The position numbers and the translations under genes were made by a program. The notes below the pieces were generated by a model, which was not told where the DNA came from, did not search any database, and saw only the letters and a list, made by a program, of their open reading frames with translations. This document shows positions 51,677 through 60,610 of a DNA stretch of 64,000 nucleotides, one piece after another. Position 1 is the stretch's first letter. Each line of letters opens with the position of its first letter. This DNA comes from VXYL01 sp965199915 (lineage in GTDB: Bacteria; Pseudomonadota; Gammaproteobacteria; Pseudomonadales; Azotimanducaceae): positions 4,340,001 to 4,404,000 of the forward strand of contig OZ241348.1 in assembly GCA_965199915.1 (NCBI GenBank), read 5' to 3'.

Positions 51677-52720
51677 TTACCGAATCACTGCTTCAGGGTC
51701 CAACCACGAGTGCGAACCGAACTCCAACTCCAGATCGCCCCAGCGGACAGCGTAGGCGATGGTCGGTCTGCGCTCCGTCCCGCGATAGCCGACGCCGTCC
51801 AGGCGCACCACGGAAAAGAGCGGCCTGCTTCCCATCGTGACAACATGGCCAAGCACCTCATTGCTCGCTTGGAACGGATCCGCGACCCGGTAGACGCCCG
51901 GCGCTGTTTCCACCATGCGGATGTCGACGAGATCCACCTCTTCCGCGGAGGCGGCCAGTTCCACGGTCAACTTGGCTTCCGGCGCACAGCATCGAATGTC
52001 CGCGTCGTCCGGCATGTAGATCTTCACGTTGAACAGCGAGAACAGCACTACCATGGGGTCCTCGCCGATGTACTCGGCCAAGTCCTCCTTGGAGGTCTGT
52101 CCGGACCACTCGAAGACCGCCGGCAACATCATCGTGTACGGGAGCCAGTGGAATGCCGGATAAAGCAGTGGCAATTCGTTGCCGATCGCGACTTCGGCGG
52201 TGCGCACCTTCACCCGCTGGCGCACCGCCCGTTCGGCATTCATTCTGTCGCGCAGCTTGCTCATCCGCGTGTACTCGCGCCAAGGAGCAGGCCGCGGTCG
52301 TAGCTGTCCCGGCTGCCGTGTCGCCGGTGCGCGTGTCGCCGGTGCGCGTGTCGCCGGTGCGCTCGCTCGTTGCGCGTACGCGGTCGTGGCGTGTCGCGAC
52401 AGTTGCGCACGCACCGCCTCCAACCTCGTGGTGTTGCCGGCCCGGCGCGCGTTGCCATAGGCTTTCGCCAACGCTTGGTAGCGCGGGACGTCCTCGGGTG
52501 AGATCGGCGCTTGCAGTACCCTCTCATACAGTTTCGCGGCTTGGTGATCGCCCGCTTCCTTGGCAGCGCGAACCGCCCCGTACATCACCACGGCAAAAAC
52601 GACTTCGTAGTTCGGCACCCGCTGCAGCTGCGTCACCGGCTCGACGGCCGGCACCGCCGCGGCCGAAACGCCGCACACCACGAGTGCGGATGTCAACAAA
52701 CGGGACGATGTTGTGCGCAT
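51677..52720 (-). CDS. Secreted protein of unknown function with PATRA repeats
   Basis: 347 residues. Signal peptide (MRTTSSRLLTSALVVCGVSAAA-V). Helical TPR-like segment at ~40-110 (AAKEAGDHQAAKLYERVLQAPISPEDVPRYQALAKAYGNARRAG), then three tandem APATR units encoded by exact 15-base repeats (52318-52362), then a beta-rich C-terminal domain with FEWSGQTSKEDLAEYIGEDP and YRVADPFQASNEV. Probably periplasmic. No family recognised. Divergent from the Lrp-like regulator. Confidence 0.65.
   Translation of the reverse strand: MRTTSSRLLTSALVVCGVSAAAVPAVEPVTQLQRVPNYEVVFAVVMYGAVRAAKEAGDHQAAKLYERVLQAPISPEDVPRYQALAKAYGNARRAGNTTRLEAVRAQLSRHATTAYAQRASAPATRAPATRAPATRQPGQLRPRPAPWREYTRMSKLRDRMNAERAVRQRVKVRTAEVAIGNELPLLYPAFHWLPYTMMLPAVFEWSGQTSKEDLAEYIGEDPMVVLFSLFNVKIYMPDDADIRCCAPEAKLTVELAASAEEVDLVDIRMVETAPGVYRVADPFQASNEVLGHVVTMGSRPLFSVVRLDGVGYRGTERRPTIAYAVRWGDLELEFGSHSWLDPEAVIR
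52318..52362 (-). repeat. Three tandem 15-base repeats
   Basis: Exact repeats of GTGTCGCCGGTGCGC (plus strand) within the secreted protein gene; they encode APATR three times and a further near copy follows. Length may vary by slippage. Confidence 0.85.
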
Positions 52721-52843
52721 CCCAAAGCTCCTCTATGAGTGCCAACTGCTGGAAGACCCTAGCACCAGCGGTGTGACCGAGGTTGTCTATTTCGGCTCGC
52801 GGAGGTAGAGTTTGCGGCAGGATCCCACACCGCGAGCTTGAAC

Positions 52844-53323
52844 ATGACCGAACGTGCCAGTCGCCAAGGCGGGCTCACGCGCTTGGACACCGATATTCTG
52901 CGACAGCTGCAACGGGACGGGCGTCTGACCAACCAGGCGCTGGCAGAGCGGACTTTTGCTTCGGAATCCACGTCTTCTCGTCATCGTCGCGCATTGGAGA
53001 CCCGGGGCGTGATTCGCGACTATGTGGCCGTGGTCGACGAGGAGAGCGTTGGCTATTCGGTGTCGGCGTTCGTCACCGTATCGTTGCGTTCGCTTCGGCA
53101 CGATGCAAAGGAGGTGTTCGAGCAAGCGATTCGCCACTTGGATCAGGTGATGGAATGTCATTCAGTCGCCGGCGACCATGACTACCTCTTGCGCGTGATC
53201 GCCCGCGACATGCACGACTACGAGCGTGTGGTGGAACGGATTGAAGACGTGCCCGAGACCAAGCGCGTCCACTCGTTCGTCGTCCTGAAGGAAGTCTTCC
53301 GCAAGCGCGACGTGCCTTTGTGA
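52844..53323 (+). CDS. Lrp/AsnC-family transcriptional regulator
   Basis: 159 residues from ATG 52844 (a TTG six bases earlier is possible). N-terminal helix-turn-helix: LDTDILRQLQRDGRLTNQALAERTFASESTSSRHRRALETRGVIRDYVAVVD; C-terminal RAM (ligand) domain: VMECHSVAGDHDYLLRVIARDMHDYERV. A cytoplasmic DNA-binding protein responsive to an amino acid, target unknown. Divergent from the secreted-protein gene and convergent with nuoN, so not part of either unit. Confidence 0.88.
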   Translation: MTERASRQGGLTRLDTDILRQLQRDGRLTNQALAERTFASESTSSRHRRALETRGVIRDYVAVVDEESVGYSVSAFVTVSLRSLRHDAKEVFEQAIRHLDQVMECHSVAGDHDYLLRVIARDMHDYERVVERIEDVPETKRVHSFVVLKEVFRKRDVPL

Positions 53324-53425
53324 TGTGGCTCGACTCGCGACAGCGCACGGCAGGTCGCTTCGTAGAACGGCTTGCCGTTGACCGCCAAGCCGGATTCCTT
53401 GACGCCAAAATCGCCTTTTAAGCTG

Positions 53426-54853
53426 CTAGCGGCCGGCGAAGAGCTCCGCGAGTGGTTGCACATAGACGCCCAAGACGACGATCACCACGCCCAAGGCGGC
53501 CGCCGCGGTCACGCTCTCCCACGGGGGGCGCGCCGACGGAGCGTCGGTTTCCGCGCGCTTCGTCACCGCGAACACGATGCGCAGGTAGTAGTACACGCCG
53601 ATGGCGCTGCCGATGATGAGCGCCCACACCAGCGTCCAAGCGGCACCCTCCACACCCGCCGCCACGACGTAGAACTTGGCGATGAAACCCACTGTGAGGG
53701 GAATGCCCGCCAAGGAGAGCATTGCGGCGATGAGCACGGCCGCCAGAACAGGCTGCCGCCAGAGCAAGCCCTCGTAGGCGGAGATTTCTTCGGCTTCCTC
53801 GTCGCCGCCCGAGAGCGCGGCGACCACGCCGAAGGCGGCGAGCGTCATGGCGAAGTAGCCGGTCAGATACATCATCGCCGCCTCAACGCCGAGGCCGCGG
53901 TCGCCGATGGGCGCATCGGCCACCACGAGCGCGATCAGCAGATAGCCCATGTGGGCGATGGACGAGTAGGCGAGCAGGCGCTTGACGTTGGTTTGCAGCA
54001 ACGCCAGCACGTTGCCAATGATCATGGAGTGCGCCCCGATCACCACCACCACGGTGCGGGCGACCGGAGCGTCGAACAAGCCGGATTCCAGCGCGTAGCG
54101 CAGCAGCACGGCGAACACGGCGCCTTTGGAAACGGTGGCGACGAAACCGGTCACCGGCGCGGGCGCGCCTTGGTAGACATCCGGCGTCCACATGTGGAAC
54201 GGCACCAGCGAGAGCTTGAAGAAGAGGCCGGCCAGCAACAGCGCTTGGCCCAAGGCCAGGATGGCGCGGTCGCCGCGCGCCACTTCGCCGGCGTCGTAGG
54301 CGAACGCCAAGGTGCCGGTGGCCAAATAGATCAACGCCATGCCGAACAGGATGGTGCTCGAGGCGGCGCCGGAGAGAACCAAGTATTTGGCGGCCGCCTC
54401 CAGCGGCGGCTTCGCGTCCTCGGGATACGCCACCATGACGTAGAGCGAAACCGAAAGCACCTCCAAGCCCAGCAGAAAACCGGCGAAGTTGGCGGCGCTC
54501 GCCGTCACCGCCGCGCCGAGCGTGGCGATGACGAGCAGAATGTGGAACTCCTGCCGATGCGCGGCGCGCTGCGCCAAGTGGCGAAACGCGAAGATCTCGG
54601 TGACGATGGCGGCCACCGCGAACAACGCGAAGAAGAAGAGCGCGAATCCGTCGATGCGAACGATGCCGTCCACCAATTGATCGCCGGCGTCGAGCGCGGT
54701 CGGCAGCGCGGCCAGCGAGGCGAGGAGCACCGCCAACGCGCCGCCGAACGCGACGGCTTCCGAGCGCAGCCACGCCACCAGCAAGAGCAGCAGCACGATG
54801 CCGCCGGAAAGCACGAAGTACGGCAGCAGCGCTTGCGCCTGCAACGCCGTCAC
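53426..54853 (-). CDS. nuoN: NADH-quinone oxidoreductase subunit N
   Basis: 475 residues; GTG start at 54853 overlaps the nuoM stop (GTGA). About 13-14 membrane helices; the antiporter-like core has the lysine-containing TM5-TM8 (LFFKLSLVPFHMWTPDVYQGAP) and LLAYSSIAHMGYLLIAL. Proton-pumping Mrp-type subunit of complex I. Last gene of the nuo unit. Confidence 0.93.
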   Translation of the reverse strand: MTALQAQALLPYFVLSGGIVLLLLLVAWLRSEAVAFGGALAVLLASLAALPTALDAGDQLVDGIVRIDGFALFFFALFAVAAIVTEIFAFRHLAQRAAHRQEFHILLVIATLGAAVTASAANFAGFLLGLEVLSVSLYVMVAYPEDAKPPLEAAAKYLVLSGAASSTILFGMALIYLATGTLAFAYDAGEVARGDRAILALGQALLLAGLFFKLSLVPFHMWTPDVYQGAPAPVTGFVATVSKGAVFAVLLRYALESGLFDAPVARTVVVVIGAHSMIIGNVLALLQTNVKRLLAYSSIAHMGYLLIALVVADAPIGDRGLGVEAAMMYLTGYFAMTLAAFGVVAALSGGDEEAEEISAYEGLLWRQPVLAAVLIAAMLSLAGIPLTVGFIAKFYVVAAGVEGAAWTLVWALIIGSAIGVYYYLRIVFAVTKRAETDAPSARPPWESVTAAAALGVVIVVLGVYVQPLAELFAGR

Positions 54854-56313
54854 GGCAAGACGCCCAACTGATCGATGGTGGCGGCGGACATGTCCAAGAC
54901 CGGTTGCGGATACACGCCGAGCCACACCAGACCGAGCGCCATGAGCACCATCACGCTCATTTCGCGGAAACCGAAATCCCGCATGGTCTTCACGTCCGGG
55001 TTCGGGGCGCCTTGGAACGAGCGTTGCACCAGATACAGGCCGTACACCGCCGCGATCACGATGCCGAACGTCGCCGCCACCGCGAGCCAAACATTCCGCT
55101 CGAACGCGCCGAGCAGCGCCAGAAACTCCCCGACAAAGTTGCCGAGGCCCGGCATGCCGACGGAGGCCACCACGAAGAACATCGTCATCACGCCCATGCG
55201 CGGCGCATACTTCCACAGCCCGCCCATGCGCGACATCTCGCGGGTGTGCAAGCGCTGTTGCAGCGCACCGGCCATCATGAACAGCGCCGCGGTGGAGAAG
55301 CCGTGGGCGATCATCGTCATCACCGCGCCCTGCATTCCCTGCGCGTTGAAGGCGTACACGCCGAGCAGAACGAACCCCATGTGCGCGATGGAGCTGTACG
55401 CCACCAAGCGCTTGAAGTCCGATTGGCTGAACGCCATCGCGCCGCCGTAAAGCACGCTCGCGGCGCCGAGCAACATTCCCCATCCCGCGAAATCCTGGGA
55501 CGCTTCCGGGAAGAGCGGCACCGCGAAACGGATGACGCCGTAGGCGCCGGTCTTGAGCAGAATGCCCGCCAAGATCACGCTGCCGGCGGTGGGCGCCTGC
55601 GTGTGCGCGTCCGGCAGCCAAGTGTGCAAGGGCACCGACGGCAGCTTGGTGGCGAAGGCGACGAAGAAACCGAGCATGAGCCAAACGCGAACGTCGCCCG
55701 GAATGTGCGCGGACAAACGCTTGAGATCGGCGTAGGCGAACGACACCTCGCCGCCCGCCTCGTAGGCGAAAAACACCAGCGCCAAGATCGCCAGCAGCAT
55801 CAGCAGGCCGCTGATCTGGGTGAACAGAAAGAACTTCATCGAGGCGTAGCTCTTGTTCTCGTGTCCCCAGATGGCGATGAGGAAATACATGGGAATGAGC
55901 ATCACTTCCCAGAAGAAGAAGAACAGAAACAAATCCATCGCCGTGAACACGCCGACCACGCCGGCCATCACCCACAGAATGTTGAACTGGAAGAAACCGT
56001 GTCCGTGTTCGACTTCGTCCCAAGAGGAAACCACCGCGACCACGCCGAGGAACATCGTCAGCGCCACCAAGAGCAGGCTGAGGCCGTCCAGTTCCAACAC
56101 CACGTTGATGCCGAAGCGGGGAATCCACGCGAATGTTTGTTGCGCGTACAAGCCGCCGGTGGCGCCGTTCCAGCACTCAAGCGCCGTCCACGCCAAACCG
56201 CCCGCGAACGCCAGCAAGCTCACCCAACGGGGCGCGTTGGGCCCGGCGAGGCGCTCCGCCGCCCACGCCGCAAGGCCCGCGGCGAGCAACAACAGGATGA
56301 CGGCCAGAATCAC
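54850..56313 (-). CDS. nuoM: NADH-quinone oxidoreductase subunit M
   Basis: 487 residues, GTG start at 56313 overlapping the nuoL stop (GTGA). Mrp-like antiporter subunit: FFFFFWEVMLIPMYFLIAIWG (Glu of TM5), KLPSVPLHTWLPDAHTQAPTAGSVILAGILLKTGAYG and KRLVAYSSIAHMGFVLLG. Proton pump module of complex I. Confidence 0.95.
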   Translation of the reverse strand: MILAVILLLLAAGLAAWAAERLAGPNAPRWVSLLAFAGGLAWTALECWNGATGGLYAQQTFAWIPRFGINVVLELDGLSLLLVALTMFLGVVAVVSSWDEVEHGHGFFQFNILWVMAGVVGVFTAMDLFLFFFFWEVMLIPMYFLIAIWGHENKSYASMKFFLFTQISGLLMLLAILALVFFAYEAGGEVSFAYADLKRLSAHIPGDVRVWLMLGFFVAFATKLPSVPLHTWLPDAHTQAPTAGSVILAGILLKTGAYGVIRFAVPLFPEASQDFAGWGMLLGAASVLYGGAMAFSQSDFKRLVAYSSIAHMGFVLLGVYAFNAQGMQGAVMTMIAHGFSTAALFMMAGALQQRLHTREMSRMGGLWKYAPRMGVMTMFFVVASVGMPGLGNFVGEFLALLGAFERNVWLAVAATFGIVIAAVYGLYLVQRSFQGAPNPDVKTMRDFGFREMSVMVLMALGLVWLGVYPQPVLDMSAATIDQLGVLP

Positions 56314-58169
56314 AGCCAAGCCGCCGCGATCAACAACACGACGACGAGCCCGAACGCCATGTTCGCCGCGTACCAACGCAGGCGTCCAGTCTGCGTGAGC
56401 GCGAACAGGTAGTGGCAGCCGCGCGCGACTCCCGCCGTCACCTTGTAGAAAAAGTCCACGGCGTCTTTCTTGTTCGCGCGCGTCAACGCCACGAACGGTT
56501 TGACGAAAACGAAGTCGTACACCCGGTCGAACGCCCAGCCGCTGCGGAAGAAGCGGCGCAGCCAACCGCCGAGTTTGGATTCCACGAATCCGGACACGTC
56601 GATGCGTCCGCCGAACACCAAAGCCCCAAGCAGGACGCCGAGGAGCGGCACGATCATGGTGACGAGCGCCACCGGGCTCCCGTGCGAGAACTCCCCCACC
56701 GGCCCGAACAAGCCGTCGAGCGCGCCAATGCCGAACCAGCCGCCGCCGATGGCGAGCGCTGCGAGCACCGTCAACGGCAACCACATGTGGACGCGCGCCG
56801 GCGCGAACCGCGCGTGCGATGCGTCGTGCAGGGGCGTCTTCGCCTCGCCGAAAAAGGTGCGCGCCATCATGCGCGTGGTGTAGAGCGCGGTGACGCCGGC
56901 GGCCAGCACGCCGCCGCCCCAGTACAGCCAGCCGCTGGTCTGGTAGGCGGTGAGCAGGATCGCGTCCTTGCTGTAAAAACCGGAGGTGAACGGCAGCGCC
57001 ACCAAGGCGGCGGAACCAATCGCCATGCACCAGAACGGCACTGGGAGTTTCTTGCGCAGCCCGCCCATCTTGAAGATGTCCTGCTCATGGTGGAGCGCCA
57101 GAATCACGGAGCCGGCGGAGAGGAACAGCAGCGCTTTGAAGAACGCATGCGTCATCAGGTGAAAGATCGCCCCGGACCACGCGCCGACGCCGAGCGCCAT
57201 GAACATGTAGCCGATCTGGCTCATGGTGGAGTAGGCCAGAATGCGCTTGATGTCCGTTTGGGCGAGCGCCGTGAACGCGGAAATCAGCAAGGTGAACAAT
57301 CCCACCACCGCGACAACGTGCTGAGCGTCCGCCGACTCCAGGTAGAGGCCCTGCATTCGGGCGATGAGGTAGACGCCCGCGGTCACCATCGTGGCGGCGT
57401 GAATCAAGGCGGAGACGGGCGTGGGGCCGGCCATCGCGTCCGGCAGCCACGTTTGCAGCGGCAACTGCGCGGACTTGCCAACCGCGCCGCCGAGCAGCAG
57501 CAGGCAAACGAGCGTGATCGTGTTCTTGTCCAAGGCGCCGGCCGCCACTTGGTCAAGCGCCTCCCGCACTTGCAGCGTGCCGAGTTCCCAGAACAACAGG
57601 AAGAGGCCCAGCGCCAAGGCCGTGTCGCCAACCCGCGTCACCACAAACGCTTTGCGGGCGGCGAAACCGTTGACCGGATCCTTGTGGTAGAAACCGATCA
57701 GCAAGTAACTGCAAAGGCCGACGCCTTCCCAACCGAGGAACAACACCAACAGGTTGTCGCCAAGCACCAGCATCAGCATGGCGAACACAAACAGGTTCAT
57801 GTACGCGAAGAAACGGCTGTAGCCGCGCGGTTCTTCCTCGTCTTTCCACATGTAGCCGGTGGCATACACGTGAATGAGGAAGCCGACGCCGGTGATGACG
57901 CCGATCATCACCAAGGAAAGCGAATCCAAATAGAGCGTGACGGCGGGCGCGAAATCTCCCACCGCCATCCACGTCCACAACGTCAGGGCGTATTCGGAGC
58001 GGCCGCTTTGCGCGAACTGGTAGCCAACCAGCAGCGCCGCCAACGCCGCCAAGCCCACGCTGCCGGCGCCAACACCGGCCACCACCCGCTCCGGCAGCCG
58101 GCCTTCGGTGACAAACAAGAGCAGAAAACCGGCGAGCGGCAGCGCCGGCACGATCCACAAGTGTTCCAC
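56310..58169 (-). CDS. nuoL: NADH-quinone oxidoreductase subunit L
   Basis: 619 residues, GTG start at 58169. Antiporter core: LFLGWEGVGLCSYLLIGFYH, KSAQLPLQTWLPDAMAGPTPVSALIHAATMVTAGVYL, KRILAYSTMSQIGYMFMALG, and a long C-terminal extension (the lateral helix region) ending VVLLIAAAWL. Distal proton pump of complex I. 16 bases after nuoK. Confidence 0.95.
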   Translation of the reverse strand: MEHLWIVPALPLAGFLLLFVTEGRLPERVVAGVGAGSVGLAALAALLVGYQFAQSGRSEYALTLWTWMAVGDFAPAVTLYLDSLSLVMIGVITGVGFLIHVYATGYMWKDEEEPRGYSRFFAYMNLFVFAMLMLVLGDNLLVLFLGWEGVGLCSYLLIGFYHKDPVNGFAARKAFVVTRVGDTALALGLFLLFWELGTLQVREALDQVAAGALDKNTITLVCLLLLGGAVGKSAQLPLQTWLPDAMAGPTPVSALIHAATMVTAGVYLIARMQGLYLESADAQHVVAVVGLFTLLISAFTALAQTDIKRILAYSTMSQIGYMFMALGVGAWSGAIFHLMTHAFFKALLFLSAGSVILALHHEQDIFKMGGLRKKLPVPFWCMAIGSAALVALPFTSGFYSKDAILLTAYQTSGWLYWGGGVLAAGVTALYTTRMMARTFFGEAKTPLHDASHARFAPARVHMWLPLTVLAALAIGGGWFGIGALDGLFGPVGEFSHGSPVALVTMIVPLLGVLLGALVFGGRIDVSGFVESKLGGWLRRFFRSGWAFDRVYDFVFVKPFVALTRANKKDAVDFFYKVTAGVARGCHYLFALTQTGRLRWYAANMAFGLVVVLLIAAAWL

Positions 58170-58185
58170 GGCGTCCGGCCCCGGC

Positions 58186-58497
58186 CTATCCGCTCAGCTC
58201 GTCCGCGGCGTCCACGTCCAAGGTTTGGAACCGCCGCGAAAGTTGCAGCACCAAACCGAGCGCCACCGCCACTTCCGCCGCCGCCAACGCGAGGATCAGC
58301 ATGAACATGATCTGGCCGTCCGGCTGGCCCCACTTCGCGCCGGCCGCGACGAACGCCAACCCGGCGGCGTTCATCATCACTTCCAGCGACATCAAGAGGA
58401 ACATCACGTTGCGGCGCACCAGCACGCCGACGAGGCCCATCAGAAACAGCAGCGCCGCAAGATAGAGCACATGCTCCACGGGAACGGAAATCGCCAC
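58186..58497 (-). CDS. nuoK: NADH-quinone oxidoreductase subunit K
   Basis: 103 residues from GTG 58497 just after the nuoJ stop. Three helices: LYLAALLFLMGLVGVLVRRN, FLLMSLEVMMNAAGLAFVAAGA (with the conserved Glu) and MFMLILALAAAEVAVALGLVLQL. Membrane part of complex I. Confidence 0.93.
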   Translation of the reverse strand: MAISVPVEHVLYLAALLFLMGLVGVLVRRNVMFLLMSLEVMMNAAGLAFVAAGAKWGQPDGQIMFMLILALAAAEVAVALGLVLQLSRRFQTLDVDAADELSG

Positions 58498-58498
58498 C

Positions 58499-59074
58499 TC
58501 AAGCCTCCGCCTCGGGCGCGGAGCGTCCGTCGCCGGCGGCGGAACGATCCCCCGCATCGCCGTCTTCGCGGCGTTCCTCCAAATACCGTCGGCCCAAGTG
58601 GTAGGCGCCCACCAGAGCGGCAAGCAGCAGGAAGCCGGCCAGTTCAACCGCCAACAGATAGGGCCCGAACAACTCGCGCCCCACCGCCCGCGGCGGCACT
58701 TCCACGCCGCTGGTCTTCGCCTCGGTTCCCGCCAGCGCGTGGAACATCACCAGCAGCAACACGAACGCGAGACTCCCCGGCAAAACCCACATGTTCGGCC
58801 GCAGCCAGTTCCCTTCGCGCATCACGGACGACCGCCCCAGGTTCAGCATCATCACCACGAACAGAAACAACACCACGATGGCACCGGCGTACACCACCAC
58901 CTCCAGCGCCGCCGCGAACGGCGCGCCGAGCACGAAGAAGATCACGGCCACCGCCAGCAGGGAAATCACCAAATACACCAGCGCCCGGGCGGCGTTCTTG
59001 CGCGTGATCACCAAGGCGGTGGACACCACGGCCACCACCGCCGGCACCCAGAACAACACCAAATCGGCGTTCAA
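58499..59074 (-). CDS. nuoJ: NADH-quinone oxidoreductase subunit J
   Basis: 191 residues; the start appears to be TTG at 59074 that overlaps the nuoI stop (TTGA), as no ATG is nearby. Five helices, with ALEVVVYAGAIVVLFLFVVMMLNL, the conserved TM3 Gly-containing segment. C-tail is charged (EERREDGDAGDRSA). Confidence 0.9.
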   Translation of the reverse strand: MNADLVLFWVPAVVAVVSTALVITRKNAARALVYLVISLLAVAVIFFVLGAPFAAALEVVVYAGAIVVLFLFVVMMLNLGRSSVMREGNWLRPNMWVLPGSLAFVLLLVMFHALAGTEAKTSGVEVPPRAVGRELFGPYLLAVELAGFLLLAALVGAYHLGRRYLEERREDGDAGDRSAAGDGRSAPEAEA

Positions 59075-59589
59075 GGCAGCAGGCTCCGCACGTCCGTCGG
59101 CGGCGCCTCGCGCTCCGCTTCGCCTTTGTTCTTGCCGTGAATCGTCTTGCCCGCCACTTGCCAAAAGCTGTAGTCCGGGTACTTGCCTTGGCCGTCGATG
59201 AGCAGGTGTTCTTTTTCGTACACCATGTTCGAACGGTCGAACTCGCACAGTTCGAAATCCGGCGTGAGCTGGATGGCGTAGGTGGGACAGGCCTCTTCGC
59301 ACATGCCGCACATGATGCAGCGCGAAAAATTGATGCGAAAGAACTCCGGGTACCAGCGCCCGTCTTCCTCGCGCTCCGTCTTCTGCAAGGCGATGCAATC
59401 CACCGGGCAGGCCACCGCGCACAGGTTGCAGGCGACGCAGCGCTCCTCGCCGTCCGGATCCCGCGTGAGCACGATGCGGCCGCGGTAGCGCGGCGCCTGA
59501 TACGGCATCTCTTCGGGATACTGCACCGTCTCGTTGCGCATGAACGTGTGTCTGAGCACCGTCCACAAGGTTCGCAATTGGCTCAGCAC
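59071..59589 (-). CDS. nuoI: NADH-quinone oxidoreductase subunit I
   Basis: 172 residues, ATG 59589. Two 4Fe-4S motifs: CVACNLCAVACPVDC and CIMCGMCEEACPTYA, binding clusters N6a and N6b, between NADH dehydrogenase arm and quinone site. One base from nuoH's end. Confidence 0.95.
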   Translation of the reverse strand: MLSQLRTLWTVLRHTFMRNETVQYPEEMPYQAPRYRGRIVLTRDPDGEERCVACNLCAVACPVDCIALQKTEREEDGRWYPEFFRINFSRCIMCGMCEEACPTYAIQLTPDFELCEFDRSNMVYEKEHLLIDGQGKYPDYSFWQVAGKTIHGKNKGEAEREAPPTDVRSLLP

Positions 59590-59590
59590 G

Positions 59591-60604
59591 CTAGAAACCC
59601 CAGGCGCGCCACGCCACCACGAATCCGGTCGCCATCAAGTTCAGCAACGTGAGCGGCAGCAGAATCTTCCAGCCGAGGCTCATCAACTGATCGTAGCGGG
59701 GACGCGGAATCGCAGCCCGCAGCAACACGAAGAAGTGGATGAACAGCAGCACCTTCGCGCTGAACCAAAAGAACCCCGCGAATTGTTCGCCAATGAGCGC
59801 CGGCAGGAAGTTCAGGAAGTCCGGCACCTGCCAGCCGCCGAAGAACAGCAGCACGATGAAGCAGCAGGTGGCGATCAACGCAACGTATTCGCCGCACATC
59901 AGGAACGCGAACTTCATGCCGGAGTATTCGGTGTGGAAACCGGCGGTGAGCTCGTGCTCGGCTTCCGGCAAATCGAACGGCAAACGGTGGGATTCGGCAA
60001 GACCGGCGAGCAAGAAAATGACGAAGCCGAGAAACTGCGGCACGATGAACCACAGATCCTCCTGCGCCGCGACAATTTCCACCAGGCTGAACGAACCGGC
60101 GTGAATCACCACGCCCATGATGGAAAGGCCCATGAACACTTCGTAGGTGACCATCTGCGCCGCCGCCCGCAGGCTGCCGAGCAAGGCGTATTTGTTGTTG
60201 CTGGCGAACCCGCCGAGCAGCACGCCGTACACCGCAATCGACGACATGGCGAGGAACCACAAGAGGGCGATGTTCACGTCCACCACGTGCATTTGCGGGG
60301 CGAAAGGAATCACCGCCAACACGAACAGCATGGAAGCGCAAACGATCACCGGCGCGGCCACGAAAAAGGCGCGGTCGCCGAACGGCGGCACCCAGTCGTC
60401 CTTGGTGAGGAACTTGATGCCGTCGGCCACGCCCTGCAGCACGCCGAACCAGCCCACGCGGTTCGGGCCGCGGCGATCCTGCCACCAGCCCAGCAAACGC
60501 CGCTCCCACCATTGCAGGAACATCACCACCAGCAACGTGCCGGCGGCGAGGGGCAGGATGAGCACATAGCTCCAGTTGACTTCCCAGCCGAAGAGCGTCG
60601 ACAC
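59591..60604 (-). CDS. nuoH: NADH-quinone oxidoreductase subunit H
   Basis: 337 residues, GTG 60604. Eight helices; quinone-site motifs RRGPNRVGWFGVLQGVADGIK and AESHRLPFDLPEAEHELTAGFHTEYSGMKF with the acidic loop. Forms the quinone pocket. Confidence 0.95.
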   Translation of the reverse strand: MSTLFGWEVNWSYVLILPLAAGTLLVVMFLQWWERRLLGWWQDRRGPNRVGWFGVLQGVADGIKFLTKDDWVPPFGDRAFFVAAPVIVCASMLFVLAVIPFAPQMHVVDVNIALLWFLAMSSIAVYGVLLGGFASNNKYALLGSLRAAAQMVTYEVFMGLSIMGVVIHAGSFSLVEIVAAQEDLWFIVPQFLGFVIFLLAGLAESHRLPFDLPEAEHELTAGFHTEYSGMKFAFLMCGEYVALIATCCFIVLLFFGGWQVPDFLNFLPALIGEQFAGFFWFSAKVLLFIHFFVLLRAAIPRPRYDQLMSLGWKILLPLTLLNLMATGFVVAWRAWGF

Positions 60605-60610
60605 GGCGCG